Shown here in pieces: positions 41,340 through 53,937 of a DNA stretch of 64,000 bases. Origin of the DNA: Megalonaias nervosa (lineage: Eukaryota; Mollusca; Bivalvia; Unionida; Unionidae). The notes beneath the pieces are model-generated. The model saw nothing but the letters and a program-made list of their open reading frames with translations, was not told the DNA's origin and searched no databases. How positions within the stretch are numbered: the first letter of the stretch is position 1; every line of letters begins with the position of its first letter. A program made the position numbers and the translations under genes. The stretch covers positions 1-64,000 of the forward strand of contig JAECUM010016851.1 of assembly GCA_016617855.1 (NCBI GenBank), given 5' to 3'.

Positions 41340-43755
41340 ACGTTTTAGGTGGTTGTAAGATAATGATTTTGTCTGACGATTACAATAAAAATGTCTATAA
41401 AAATTATCTTGACCTTGCTGATGAGACAATCGTAGACGACTCTGCAACGAGTTCGAGTATATTGAATATCTCGACGAGAACCCTAATGAGCCTAACAAGA
41501 TGGGCATCAGAACATTTAATACTCGAGATGAAGATGTGTTTTTGCTTCCTCATAAAGCTGTACTTGAAGTTCAAGGTAGTACAATACACAAGTTGCAATT
41601 GTTAATTGTTACGACCATGTAGTGTAATTACTTGTGTGTTAAAATTTGAATTCTTTTTATTTCATTTTTGTATCATTATATTTTATTATGTTGATGATTA
41701 TGTTCACGGGATCTGATATTTTTGAAAGAAACATCGTGTTTATTTAGAACGTGGTATGACTCGCATAAGCACGATTTTTGCATGCCATAGTTTGTCGATT
41801 TGAGTAAACACTACGCGAAAACGATTGGTTATTGCCAAAGTCATTTCCTGACCCACGTGAAACTGCGATTTTTAGATGATGAAATAACCACGCGTTCTTC
41901 GTGCGTGTGCATGAAATGACGTTTTGGTTCGGTTTTTAAACACTTAGGTCCCTGTGAAATAGTCAGAGTCGTTCTTATACCTTGAGAAGAAGGTATTATT
42001 TTTCTTGTGCTGGAAAGAGTTTATTTTCTTTACATCTATAGAGCTCGAGATGTGTCTTGTTATAGATGACAGCTATAGGAGTTCATCTACATTTTAAGTA
42101 ATAATTTATTTTTCCCTGGAGGACTACACAAGTGGTTTAAGACAAGTCATTCAGTGAAATTCATTCTAAATTGGAACAGTACAGTACAAATTGTGGTTCA
42201 ACGTGAAATTCTGGACATTTATGTAAAGACTTCATCTGACGTCATCATCCTCCAACTTGGAACGTAATCAAGATTCGAACCTTGACTCAGTTTAAATTAT
42301 TTATTGATAGGACTTATATATTTTGCACAATTCTAGGATAAATATTTTGATTTTCTTCACAAACCGTAAGTCCTATTTCATATTTTCACCTTTTCACCGT
42401 GTTTTCTAGTGAAATAAATCATTTTTGTTAAAACTTACAAAGCTTGTTGTCTTCACCCTTTTCTTTTGTTACTTTTGAACGAGCTGATACGTAACATAAT
42501 GGATGGAGCTTGTTTAAAGCACACGATATCAACTTGCCAATCAAACAATAGAAGACATTTCTATGCACTTGCCAGTTGCAAGTACTATTCTTAACGTGGT
42601 GTCATTCAGCGATCATTACTCGAGATCTATTTCAACAATCATGATGTGGTTCAAAAATACTGGAAGTGGAAATACAGTTTCAAACGAATTTGCTTATTTT
42701 GGTTAACTTGCAGCTGGAGCTAATGATCGTGAAAGAGAGGTTATAGGAAGAAATTTTCTTAGAGCAAACGCTGGTACATTTGAAATTGAAACACCAGCAG
42801 CAGAAACAAATACGGATGCAACAAGAGCTTCGCATATAAATCTTTGTAATATTCTTGAAATTACTCCACCTGCAGCTGATGCTGTTGGGACTGCAATGTT
42901 AGCAGTGTCAAATTGTATTATAAATAACACCACTGTCAAAAATCGAACATTCATAAAACGGTTACGCTAAATGAAAAACGCTTTCTAACGAAACAAGCAA
43001 ACTCACGATGATGTTACCGCTGAGCACAATATTTGGGTTTCCTGCAACTATAACAAAGTATTTCGCGGTACAAAACATGCTTATACTTGACAGAGCTGAT
43101 CAAAGTGATTGTTTGATGAGAATTGCTGGTGGTGGTGATGATCCTGCTAATAATTTTCAGTTGTAATTTCACGATTGGCGTTATGGATTCCTCGAGTTGT
43201 TGTGTCCGTCTCAAAACTAATAGAACTTGAGACAGTGTTAGCCGCTTATAGCAGAAAAATATATTTCGAACAGCATAAGGTTTACCAAATAGCTGTACCA
43301 AATTTGATCAATAACACATGGCGAATAATAACAGCGCCTAGCGAACAGTTACCGAGACATAAATTTGTTGTATTTAAGCGGCAAGAACGATGTAATACTC
43401 AACTACAAAACAACTCGGTTTTTAATAACTCTTGACATCAGACGAGGATTTGTGAGAATAAACTCAAAGCAATATCCTGAACGAGCGATCGAATGAAATT
43501 TTGGATATGATGTTAACAAAAATTTAACTCGTGTTTATATGTATCTGATGGAGGCGATGCAAAAGTATCATGACGCTGACAGTGGATCTCAGATATCAGT
43601 CGTGGAGTTTCGATTTCTTTACCAGTTATTTCACTTTGACGTCAGTAAGCACAGCGAACGAGCTATTGGATCAACCACTGATATTGAAGTAACATGGACG
43701 TTAGGAGAAGCTCCAGCTGATGCATATTACGCCTTTATCTGTCAAACTCCATAGT
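41340..43755 (+). pseudogene. MCP: Major capsid protein pseudogene split by an LTR (E2)
   Basis: The N-terminal part (about 41,340-41,606) can be followed across frames (DDYNKNVYKNYLDLADETI, then NPNEPNKMGIRTFNTRDEDV and AVLEVQGS), matching the first 70 residues of a Polinton capsid protein. An 890-bp LTR then intervenes (41,607-42,496). Reading resumes with KAHDINLPIKQ, NVVSFSDHYSRSI, LPLSTIFGFPATITKYF (near 43,013), LWIPRVVVSV, NTWRIITAPSEQLPRHKFVV and a C-terminal DVSKHSERAIGSTTDIEVTW to a stop near 43,755. The landmarks are in the same order as in the intact E1 capsid gene. At least four additional frameshifts or stops are present. Confidence 0.85.
41607..42496. mobile_element. Solo LTR inserted in the E2 capsid gene
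   Basis: The 890-bp segment starts TGTTACG and ends CGTAACA, a perfect 7-bp terminal inversion with TG...CA ends. It is flanked on both sides by the direct repeat TAAT (41,603-41,606 and 42,497-42,500). An AATAAA signal lies near 42,413. A 4-bp duplication fits Ty3/Gypsy-type elements. No internal retroviral coding sequence or second LTR is present, so recombination has left one LTR. It proves that E2 was already resident in a host genome when the LTR arrived. Confidence 0.8.
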
Positions 43756-43849
43756 GAAATATATTTTTCATGAGATTAACCTGTCACAAGGACATACAAA
43801 AACTAGCACGACTTGTAGCTAAACAAAAATTCATTAAAAAGGTTTCAAA

Positions 43850-44430
43850 ATGCTTAGCGTTCCAACAAAATTACTTCTAACACAACGCCAATTATCCAAA
43901 TTGTTAAAAGGCAAGCCTTTTATACTTGATTTGTCAGTGGCACAAATAACAGCATTTGCCAGATCGAAAGTATATTTGGTGGATCAATAGAAACAACGAT
44001 AGTTACTTTAGCACGAACACTATTGTCAAAGATATTACCTGTGCTAGGTACTTTAGGATTAGCTGCAGCGTCAGATGCAGTATCAAGAGCGACAAAAAAG
44101 CTGTGTCCGGAGACGGAGTCACCGGTGACGGTATCAAACAGTTGCTGTAACAGGGGCCGCTATAAAATCTAAATTTTATCTGATCGATAATTATAGCAAT
44201 ACCGACAACACGAGCACGAAAAACTCCTATGAGAAAAAAAGAAGAACAAAAAGAACGAACCGCAACGCGGTCAGAGGCGGGTTTATAGGCCCGCTACTAG
44301 CATTGATAGCAGAAAGTTTATTACCAAACCTGTCAGGGATAGGACGCGGAATGCAGGTATACCCAATGCGAAGACGGACTCGTGGAAGTCGTAGCCGAGG
44401 ACTGATGCTACCGGAAACAAGACGATGAAA
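43850..44430 (+). pseudogene. Core-like protein remnant (E2)
   Basis: Reading starts near 43,850 with LSVPTKLLLTQRQLSKLLKG, comparable to the E1 core-like start (SLTSGQIKKIQSA). Shifted frames give a small Ala-rich segment (LGLAAASDAVSRATKK) and then GGFIGPLLALIAESLLPNL near 44,275, followed by an Arg-rich tail (MRRRTRGSRSRG) ending about 44,420. A hydrophobic stretch after GG plus a basic tail matches the E1 gene at 17,264-17,731. Position between capsid and protease is also the same. Confidence 0.6.
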
Positions 44431-44905
44431 TCGTTCGCGTTAAATAATTTTGAAATTGCTGATAAATATATAAGCGAATTTATCGGAGTATTTTCCAAGA
44501 ACAAACTAACAAATAGATCACCAGAAACTAATCAAAGCTGTGTCATCAATGTACAAGATTGCCACGACGGATCTGGAATGCATTGGGTAGCGCTTAACAA
44601 CAACAACAACTACTTGACTCGTTTGGTTTTCCTCCGAGTGATGTTATCAAACAGTACATCTTAATAAAATATAAAAAGTAAAGTATAATTCAGATCAGCT
44701 TCAGCCAGTCGGAACTCCAGCTTGTGGTTACTATTGCGTTATGTTTATCTTGCAGATGTCTGCGACGCAAAGGTCAAGGTCTGATGGAGAGCCAGGTAAC
44801 TTTTTAAAGTTTAATTTGCAATTTGACCGGTTATCGACGATTACAAATGTGCTAGAAGATATTATCGTTAAGACGAAACGAAAATCAAATAAGATTTGGA
44901 CTGAC
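44425..44905 (+). pseudogene. Adenain-like protease remnant (E2)
   Basis: The first frame (from 44,425) holds the catalytic-His motif GSGMHWVAL. After frameshifts the Cys motif PACGYYCVMFIL appears near 44,720-44,750. The Asp region between them is disrupted. Order, spacing and location downstream of the core-like gene match the E1 protease. Confidence 0.75.
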
Positions 44906-45510
44906 CATGGAAAAGTTTAACAAGCGATTCGAGCAGTTTCTGAAACAAAACAAAAACAAATATGTTACCGGTAACGAAGAAAAGAGTGTCGTTGTCGAAC
45001 GAGTTAATGATACGATAAAAGAAAAGATTTACAAATATCTTACAGCAAGAAACACCAACATATATATTGATGGTCTGCTAGCGATGATAACGGATTATAA
45101 TAACACTAAACACAGTACAACAGTATGTCACCGAACGATGCTTTAAAAAATCCGGTTCTTGCAAACGAGAACATATATCGCAGGCATAAATTTAACTTTG
45201 GTAATCATGTCAGAATTTCATTAACTAAAACGACATTTGAAAAATATTTTACCCCGAACTGGTCTGAAGAAGTGTTTGTCATCGACGAGATTTTAACAAC
45301 AATACCTGTAACATACAAGCTAAAAGATCTTGCAAACGAAGATGTTCTAGGAAGTTTTTATAACCAAGAACTTCAACTAACACCACAGATATATTTGTTA
45401 TAGAACGAGTGATAAAAAAACGTGGTAAACGAAGATTGGTCAAATGGCGCAGTTATGGTGATCGTTTTAACAGTTGGATACCAACCAGCAAAATCAAAGA
45501 TCTTTGACTA
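44860..45510 (+). pseudogene. rve integrase remnant (E2)
   Basis: The second catalytic Asp is visible in IWTDHGK (near 44,898). After a frame change, KFNKRFEQFLKQN is followed by the catalytic-Glu helix VVVERVNDTIKEKIYKYL. MITDYNNTKHSTT, a hallmark of Polinton integrases, lies near 45,080-45,125. A C-terminal region with FNFGNHVRISL and NWSEEVFVIDEI follows (45,125-45,403). The first catalytic Asp and the N-terminal zinc region were not found. Its residue pattern differs from the E1 integrase, so the two integrases are from different sub-lineages. Confidence 0.85.
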
Positions 45511-45519
45511 GATCGCTAG

Positions 45520-46620
45520 CGATTCGATTAGATCGCCGTAGATCTTTTCATATTTTAGAAAAACAGACTTGCATTTTATAGTTCTGCACAAAGAGCTCAG
45601 ATGTTGTCTTCAATCTTCTGTTAAATCTGTCAACAAGTTTAAAATCTGTACAAAAATAAAATTAAAATAATTTTATATTTGTTTGACGACCATAAATTTT
45701 AAGTTGTCCAATGCTCTGTGACAACAAAATTTTTTTTAAAAATCTTTTGGGCAAGATGATGTTTGACGTTATATCGTGATGCGCTGCAACATAAAACTTG
45801 TTCGTGCTGAGGTATAATACCTTGTTCATCGGCAAGTTGATCAACAAGCACAGAAAACATGTTTCAAGATCAAATTGTAATTGTTCTACAAGCCGATGCG
45901 ATGTTTTCAGTCGATTACAATCTTCAATTTTATCTAGATCAGCTCGAAGATCAGACCAGCTCGAAGATCAGACAATAGTTCAAAACATTTTATCAGAGAC
46001 ATTATTCATAAAACTTATGTAACAGCAGTAATAAAATGCCAGACGAAATAAGGAGTATTGTCAGAGTAAAATATTGAATATGAACCTGCTGTTTGACGCT
46101 GTTTTCATGAGCAATGATAAAAACTAATCTCCAGTAAGTAAATCTTATCGTTGGATATGATCCTTACTCAGCTTTTGATGTACTGTTAACAGATTCTGAG
46201 GTATTGGAACTTGGAAAAAGATTTTTAAAACATTTGTCAGATATGACAGGGAAACTCATGAAATGGGCTCATTGTTGCTTGACCCGAGAAAATCTAAGGG
46301 ATATTCTAAAGATTGATCTGTGATCAGCATTTTTATGTTCAATAGTTGAATAACGTAGAACGGTTTGTTACTCGAGCTAATGTTGTGAACACATATCGAC
46401 TTGAAGAGGCTGTAAGAAACACGTTTCATGTTGATGTTAATGGATGGCCCACTTCGAGTAGAGCGAGAATTAATCTTATTTTGCTGAACAACGTCCAAGT
46501 TGATCGCATGTTGAAATACAAAGTAAGATCTGGATAGAGTTGTAACAAGATAACCGAGTTGGACTTTCGGATTAACAGAACACTTCTGATGGTGATACAA
46601 ATACAATGTTTATTGATGTA
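45520..46620 (+). pseudogene. Unassigned protein-like remnants of E2
   Basis: Plus-strand fragments look coding but no family is recognised: YDPYSAFDVLLTDSEVLEL and RFLKHLSDMTGKLMKWAHCC near 46,150-46,270, then NNVERFVTRANVVNTYRLEE (46,346-46,537). The pieces lie in different frames. They occupy the interval between integrase and HNH remnants. Confidence 0.3.
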
Positions 46621-48780
46621 TGATTTGAATGAGAAAGAATATCGATTAATACGTGTGTGTGTAAGATCCAAATATTGGACAAATTAACATAATATGCACG
46701 AACCTAAAAATGCAACAAATATAAATACAAATGAATGACCTTACACGGTACAAGGACAAAGGTGAACAAATCACAGCAATTTCACACGATGAAAATAATG
46801 AGTGTTTTACTCTAGTTAAAAATGGTGTATTCACTCAACTAGTGAAAAATGAGATTGTTTTACTCAAATAGTAAAATGATGAATTGATTGGAGAGATATC
46901 TTACAAAAATATCTTATACATTCCCAAAACAATGGGTATAACAAAACCCCAAAATTAGCCCAAAGATTACATACATGGAGTAACACAAAAACACTCGTCA
47001 AAATCACACTTGGGCTACCAGTCACACCGGTCAATCAAGCAAGTATCATTATAGGTAGTCACCGACCACCATTCAATTCCTTGGTCAATCAAGAAATCAG
47101 CGCCCACCAATTCGGTCAGCAACGCCCGATCACCTACTACTCGACCAGCAACACTGTTCACTCAGCTCTACGGCTGCTATGGTTAACTTCTATGGTTAGC
47201 TCTTTAGCTGGTACCACGTCGACCACGATCACCATGGATCACTCTGATCACTCTAGTCAGCCATGTACTACTTATGACACGGCATATAGGATAAAACGTA
47301 ATGACGTTATATACGGTAAGTTATACAAATCACATTATTGGTACAATAGTACAAAACAATAAACAGGTCCAGAAGTGAACCCGTGTCCGATAAAATTCCT
47401 ATGGTACTAAACGTTTCTTAATAAAAATGCAATTTTATATTGTTAATGTAAATCTCCTGCTAAGTCACAAACAAGAATAGAAAGTATTGCATTATACCAC
47501 GCAAGCCAAAAGCTACATAGAAAATGTACAAAAATAAACGTAGCAGTACGATAGCTGTAACTTATAATATACAAAAGAAATAATTAATAAATGACATACC
47601 TCTAGAGCTGAAGGTGTGCAAGTCCAAGTTTTTATTGGTGTGGTTACTCTCAGATTGACATCATTTGAGTAACCTCCTTGTGACAAAAGTTAAAGCATTT
47701 TATGTGTTCATGTTTTTTCTTCCATATGTGTGTGTTTCTTGCGTCAATTTTATTAAATTTCGTTTTCATTAAATTTTGAGTAAGGGTTTGCACATCAAAT
47801 TTTTTATTTCTTCTAATATATATCAAATTTCTGGAGCTGTTATTTAATTCATAATCGTAGTTTCCTATAAGTCGAAAGTTTAATAGATAAAAGCTAAATT
47901 TCTATCAAGTATAGTTTTATAGTTTTAATAAATAGATATCTATTATGTTTCTGCTTTGCGCATAGGTTGTTTGAGATCTTAATTAGGCACGAGCAGCGAT
48001 CACGTGAACACCAGCTCAGGTGCCACGAGTTTCTTGTCTAATACATGAACGACAATTTTGATCGTAATTATAATATTAAGTGGCTATAGTTAGGTTACTA
48101 ATAATTTAATAATAATTTATTAAAGTAATAGATGAATAATTGTTTAGTCAATTTAATCGTAATCAGTAAATTGAAAATTTAGCTGTAATATTTATTGGTA
48201 ACGTTAAATTAGTATTAAACTTTAATGAGTGTTCTTCGCATTCGTTTACGTTGTTCAAACATTTCTTACGTAATATGAATCAGAAGTCCGCTTTCCATTG
48301 CGTTAAGTCATCTTTTAATCCTTACAGTATGGCTAGTGTCCTTTCTCCCTGGTCACAGGAAGGAGTCTCAATATCGCAATTTTGTCGATCTGTCCTTTCT
48401 CCCTGCTCAACAGGAAGGAGTCTCATCATCGCATATTGTATTCCATTTATTTTGTGTTTCATTAATTTCTTTTAGTATTCTTGCTCCATGGCCTTAATTT
48501 AAAGTCCGTTTCTTTTCCGTTCGTTTGATTCTGTAATTCTTCCTCTGTTTATCTGACATTTTGGAAATAGGGGGCTCCTATACTGAGTAGACTGCTTGCT
48601 GACAAGACGTTCCGTATTGTGAAGATATCACTTTACGGTGAGGCATTTATACACAGACGATGTAGCCTTCATCGTCTGTGCGCTGGAAAAATTCGGTTTT
48701 TCCTATTGAAAGCACTTCGTACGTGCGGCATAGGATAAACCGAACTCACTGTTTCGAAATAATTTACAATATACAAAAAT
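46621..48780. other. E2 internal region without recognised genes
   Basis: About 2.2 kb with no capsid or replication remnants and composition unlike flanking E2 genes. The phrase CTTTCTCCCTG.TCA.CAGGAAGGAGTCTCA occurs twice near 48,341 and 48,395. An inverted pair around CAGACGATG/CATCGTCTG lies near 48,653-48,681. It may be a further insertion into E2, but I found no clear termini. Confidence 0.4.
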
Positions 48781-48989
48781 CACCCTCGGGTATCGTTGTA
48801 CACAAAAAACGAAAACCGAGTACATGTATTTAATAAATAGAGAGATTTATACAATTCCGTGACAAGAGTACGACAGAGAAGCTCTAAAAAAATTTGGTAA
48901 CTGCTGTTTAACCAACAGCGATGTTGGAGCCATACAGCAAATGAGTATCGAAAGAAGATTCTATCAAATGTTGTTCTTGAGAAAGCTGA

Positions 48990-49740
48990 TTTATAAATAA
49001 CCATCAACGGCATATTTTACTGATTGTGTATTAACGTTAAAATATTTTGACGCTGATGAAATCGAAGGAAATAGTATTTGCTTCACCTGTAACAGAGTTT
49101 GTTGCTATAACAGACTTTTTAGGACTTATGAAATTAATACCACCTCATCTTCCGCGTCTCGTATTTTCCTCTGGTGTAACAATGTAAAGATTATCAGGTC
49201 GGATGTCCGTCTTTATTCCGTTTATGTTATCAATGATATGATCTTCGGATATAAGTCCATTAAATACCTCATAAACAAAACGATGCGAGTAATAGTTAAT
49301 AAAATTACTATTTTTCCTCGTACTGTTACACGAAAATATCCTGTATTATTGATACTACCAACAACCTTTCTTGTTCTTATGTTTCTGACAACTCCTTTTC
49401 TGTCAGCCTCATACAAATCATAGATCGGATGTGGTTTATATGCCTCTTTCAAAGACAAATTAGGAATGCTTTTTTCGGTTACCTGAACATTGACATGATA
49501 AACTTTCATTCCAGCAGGAATATCGCCATAGAACAATGTCCAGATAAAATCATGTAAAAACAATTTAGTATATTCAATATCATCTTCTGCTTTTACCGTT
49601 ATCTTATAACCTTCTAATATTAATATTCTGATAGCATTTTTCGTCTTGAGATTTATAATGGCACCAAGTTCATTGCCGGCGAACAAGTTATATTTTGGAT
49701 GACACCAAAATATTTCCTGGCACATTGCAATACTATTCAC
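48990..49740 (-). pseudogene. HNH/NUMOD endonuclease remnant (E2)
   Basis: The minus-strand ATG at 49,740 opens 172 codons; its second half has LYEADRKGVVRN and VVGSINNTGYF, the NUMOD4-like segment identical in key residues to the E1 HNH protein. A shift near 49,300 leads into YYSHRFVYEVFNGL, an HNH-like stretch with DNINGIKTDIRPDNLY, and a decayed NUMOD1-like end near 49,050. As in E1 the gene is on the minus strand just upstream of the plus-strand DNA polymerase. The N-terminal extension of about 100 residues is absent from the E1 protein. Confidence 0.75.
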
Positions 49741-50062
49741 TATGATAGGTCGTTGGTATCAATTTGCGATCATATACCATTGTGTTTTTCAAATCTCTAA
49801 TTAGCAATTTCGTATCGTACTATTAGATAAATATAAAACATTATATTATATGATGTTGAAATTTGCAGATATCGCAAAACGAAGTTTGTTCGTGATAAAA
49901 TATCAGCCCGTAAAAATTGCAACAGCATTTACTAGATTTGACAATAGCTGGAGATTTGACAATTAACTTTTACTAACAAATTTCTCATCAACAAATCTGT
50001 TTCATCTACTTCAGCCAACCGTAAAGTCTGAGCTTGCAACGCATAAGAGTCTAAAAATCCTT

Positions 50063-53000
50063 GTGCAATTTCATGTACGTTTTCCAAAGATGAGTATATC
50101 ATCGGATCGTCTAGCCGATCAGAAGCAAGCATGTCAACAGCAATTCGAAGAACTTGCTGATCCTTACATTACATCGCCATACTGTAGAGTTTTGATTGGA
50201 ACAAATTTGTTGTCATTGTCAGATGATATATTTCAGGAGATACAGGAAAAGATTGATGAATATACAATATCTGGATCGGGTTGGAGATTCGATAAAATAA
50301 CAGAAATTTTATTTCATACTATGAAATATAATCCATTGCGAGGTAGCTCATATGTCGATCTGCCAGCTTAAACTAAAAACTCAAAATGTTGTATCAATGT
50401 CAAGAACAACGATAACAAATGTTTTTAATCGGCGTTATTATCAGCGTTGTTTTCAGCAGATAAACACATCGACAGAGTATCAAATTACATTTGTCATTCT
50501 TTCAATCTAAACTTTTCCCGTTTCCGAGTATCTAATTCCAAAATTTGAGAAACAAAATATTTTACTTTTACCAGGTGGTATTAATGTGTTTGAAGTAGAT
50601 GATGATACACAAAAGATTTATCCAAGATCTATCAGCGATCGAGCCACATCAGATCTCGCGAAATCCAAACAAGCAACAATAAACTTGCTGTTCTATGAAA
50701 AGCATTACGTGTGGATCAAAAGCTTTAACGGGTTGGTTGGTGGGCAGTATAACAAGCATAACGAAAAGAAACGTTTCTGTTTCAAGTGTCTGCCCGGATG
50801 TAAGTCTAGCTGGTATTAGATCGTCACCTGGAATATTGTTCTAACGTACAACGAATATCTATGCCAGATAAGGATGAAAACATATTGCAGTTCACGAACT
50901 ACAGATACAAGATGAAAGTTCCGTTTACAATATACTATATTCGATTCTACTTCCTGTGCAAGGAGCAGAAAATAACCCTGATAAATGTTCTACAAGAAAA
51001 GTACAAGAACATGTTCCATGTGGGGTCGCATACAATGTTGTATGTGCTGTTGATAAAAGTTATCAAAACCTGTTAAACTGTATCGTGGAGAAAAACCTGC
51101 TCTGTGGTTGTTGAAAAATCTCATTAGCCAGGTTGATGCCATCATGATGTTTCTCAGCAAGATAACGAAGATGAGAGCGCTTACAATAAAACAAGAAACA
51201 GAGTTTGATTCAGCAAAAATATGTCATATTTGCGAGCAGGCTTTTACAACTCAAGATCGAGTAAAAGATCACTGTCATATTACAGGTAAGTATCGCACTC
51301 CAGCTCATGACAAATGAAATCTTAAATACACCGCACCAGATTTCGTTCCTGTTGTCACACATAATTTTCTTGGATACGATTCTCATATTATCGTAGAAGC
51401 ATTCGGCAAGCAAGATATAATTAACCGCCTAAAAATCACTAACAAGGATAAAATAAAATGCATCCCAAATAATACGAAAAAGTATATGTCATTGACACCT
51501 GGCAAGTTGAGATTTATTAATAGTGTACAGTTCATGGCGGCATCGTTAGACGAACTCGTGAAAGGATGTGGAAAGTTTGATAATTTGACTGATCATTTCC
51601 GTTACAAAGCAAATTTACCTACAAGAAAAGGTATCTTTTCATACGACTATCTTCACGATTGGAGCAGATTTGATGAACCAAGTTTACCTGACCAGGACAA
51701 GTTTTATTCTCAATTAAATCTTGAAAGTGTCAGCGATGACGACAATGCTTACGCTCAACAAATTTGGAATGATTTCGACTGTAAAACATTTGGAGATTAT
51801 CATGACCTGTATCTGATCACAAATGTGTTGTTGCTCGCGGATATGTTTGAAAATTTCAGAGATGTCGGCGCTGATAACTACGGACTCGACCCAGCATAGT
51901 ATTACTCAGCACCAGGATTATCCTTGGACGCATTACTCAACACAGCAAAATAAAACTGGAGTTGCGGACTGATCCTGACAAGTTTTGTTTTATAGAACGT
52001 GGAATCCTAGGTGGAATAAGCGTTATAACAAAAAATATGCAAGCGCCAACAACAAGTACATGAGCAACTATGATAAGACACTGCCGTCGTGTTTCATAGT
52101 TTATTTGGACTCCAATAACCTCTATGAATTTGCAATATCTGAGCCAATACCATATAGCGGATTTCATTGGGTAAGTCATGAGCAGTTTTTCAAAGAAACG
52201 GATAAAACTGTACCTGATAATATTGGTTATTTCGTTGATGTTGATATTGACTATCCCGTTGATCTTCATGACGCTCATAACAACTATCCATTTTGTCCTT
52301 AGTCAATGCTGATCGATTACAGCTTGTTATCAGAGCAACAACGTAATTACTCATCTAGTTCTAGTACTAGTGGTAAATCAGTTATTCAAAAACTAATACC
52401 AAATCTTCTTGACAAACGAAGATATATTTTGCACTATAAAAATCTGAAACAGGCACTTGATCATGGTCTGGTACTAAGAAAAGTTCATCGTGTGTTAAAG
52501 TTTAATTTGTCGTGTTGGATGAAGTATTATATCGACTCTAATACTAGACGAAGAGCAGCTGCAACAACAGAATTTGAGGAAAACTTCTTCAAGCTCATGA
52601 ACAATAGCGTCTGCGGAAAGACCATGGAAAATATCAGAAAAAAAGGCAATATTAAGATCGTCAATTACGCTGAACGTCGTAATAAACTTCTAGCATCTGA
52701 TAAATTTGTTAGTATGAAAATTTTTAATGAAAATCTTGTCGCTATACATAAGAGAAAGACAAACTTAAAGTTGAATAAACCAGTTTATGTTGGTATGGCA
52801 GTGCTTCAGATATCAAAGACATTAATGTATGACTTTCATTACGATTTTGTTCAGGTTGAATGGCCTGATGTAGAGTTGCTTTTTACGTATACTGACACGT
52901 TGATGTACAAGAGAGAATCTGATGACATTTCTAAAGAATTTTATAAACATCGGGATCTATTTGATCTTTCAGATTATCCCACAAACAGCGGATTTCGATG

Positions 53001-53400
53001 CGATGACAATAAAAGAAAAGTAATAGGAAAGTTAAAGATGAAGTTTCTATGAAAATTATAACGGAATTTTTGGATTACGTAGTAAAATGTACTGTCTAAA
53101 ATTATCAGATAATAAGATTATAAAACTAGCTAAGGGAATAAAAAGAAATGTAGTTGGTAAGGTGATTAGATTTGATAATTATTAGTCGGCGTTAGACGGT
53201 TTTAGTGGTCATGTTGAAATGATGGCAATAAAATCAAATTGTCATAAAATTGAGACGGATGTCATAATAAAATCTGGTCTTTGTAAGTTTGATGATGAAA
53301 GCTACTGTTCTGATGGCATTAATACATTTGCGTTGGGATATAAAATGTCTGATAGTGTTGATTTTAGCAAGGTGGGTGTTTTAGATTGGTTATTACAGTA
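50063..53400 (+). pseudogene. Canonical Polinton DNA polymerase B remnant (E2)
   Basis: Protein-primed family B polymerase of the Maverick type, broken in many places. Landmarks in order are YNPLRGSSYVDLP (50,330); KCCINVKNNDNKCF (50,385); RFCFKCLPGC (50,780); an endonuclease-VII-like zinc insert CHICEQAF...KDHCHITGKYR (51,220-51,300); HNFLGYDSHII (exonuclease, 51,360); FGDYHDLYLITNVLLLADMF (51,790); GILGGIS (52,000); motif A YLDSNNLYEF (52,105); motif B FFKLMNNSVCGKTMENI (52,590); and motif C read as FTYTDTLMYK (52,885). In motif C the usual second Asp-Ser is missing, a two-codon loss at the catalytic site. There is no fused helicase, unlike E1. Confidence 0.92.
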
Positions 53401-53427
53401 AATCGCAGCGATTTCATTTAAAAAATA

Positions 53428-53909
53428 ATGATAGTAAAAATTTTGTGTGAAATACGAAATATAATGGAAGATATTACGGTGGAAGATACCACGTTAAAGA
53501 TGAAAAGAATTCTCTTCCAGGGTAAGCTTATGACGATTCTACTTAACAACGAAAAGCATAGCAAGTACTTCAAAAATAGAAACAAGATAAAGCTGTCTCT
53601 GGTTTGTAATGATTGTTCGGAAAATTTGATAAACTTGCTTTGATCACAAAAGAGCTTGTTAAAACTATTGACATTCTTTATAATCCAATATCGCAAAACA
53701 AATACACAAAAATTACAGTAGATGATGAGCTATATTACGTTGATAAGACAATAGTTTCTCATGGAAACTTTATCAAAATTTTAGAACCAGATTCTCTTAT
53801 CAGCGGTAAAACAAATATGTACTTGTTTTGTCATGACGATGAAAGTTATATAATGGCAAAAGCTGAGACGTTAAAAATATCTCGAGAAATCACTAACAAT
53901 TTTGTATGA
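53428..53909 (+). pseudogene. Small uncharacterised E2 protein
   Basis: A 71-codon frame (MEDITVEDTTLKMKRILFQG-like) is followed, after a frame change near 53,610-53,640, by a 98-codon continuation (ITVDDELYYVDKTIVSHGNF and SLISGKTNMYLFCHDDESYI) ending at 53,909. The two look like one gene of about 160 codons at the right end of E2. No family is recognised. It starts just after the palindrome AAATCGCAGCGATTT. Confidence 0.4.
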
Positions 53910-53937
53910 AATATCAAAAAATAGATGCAGTAAAATT

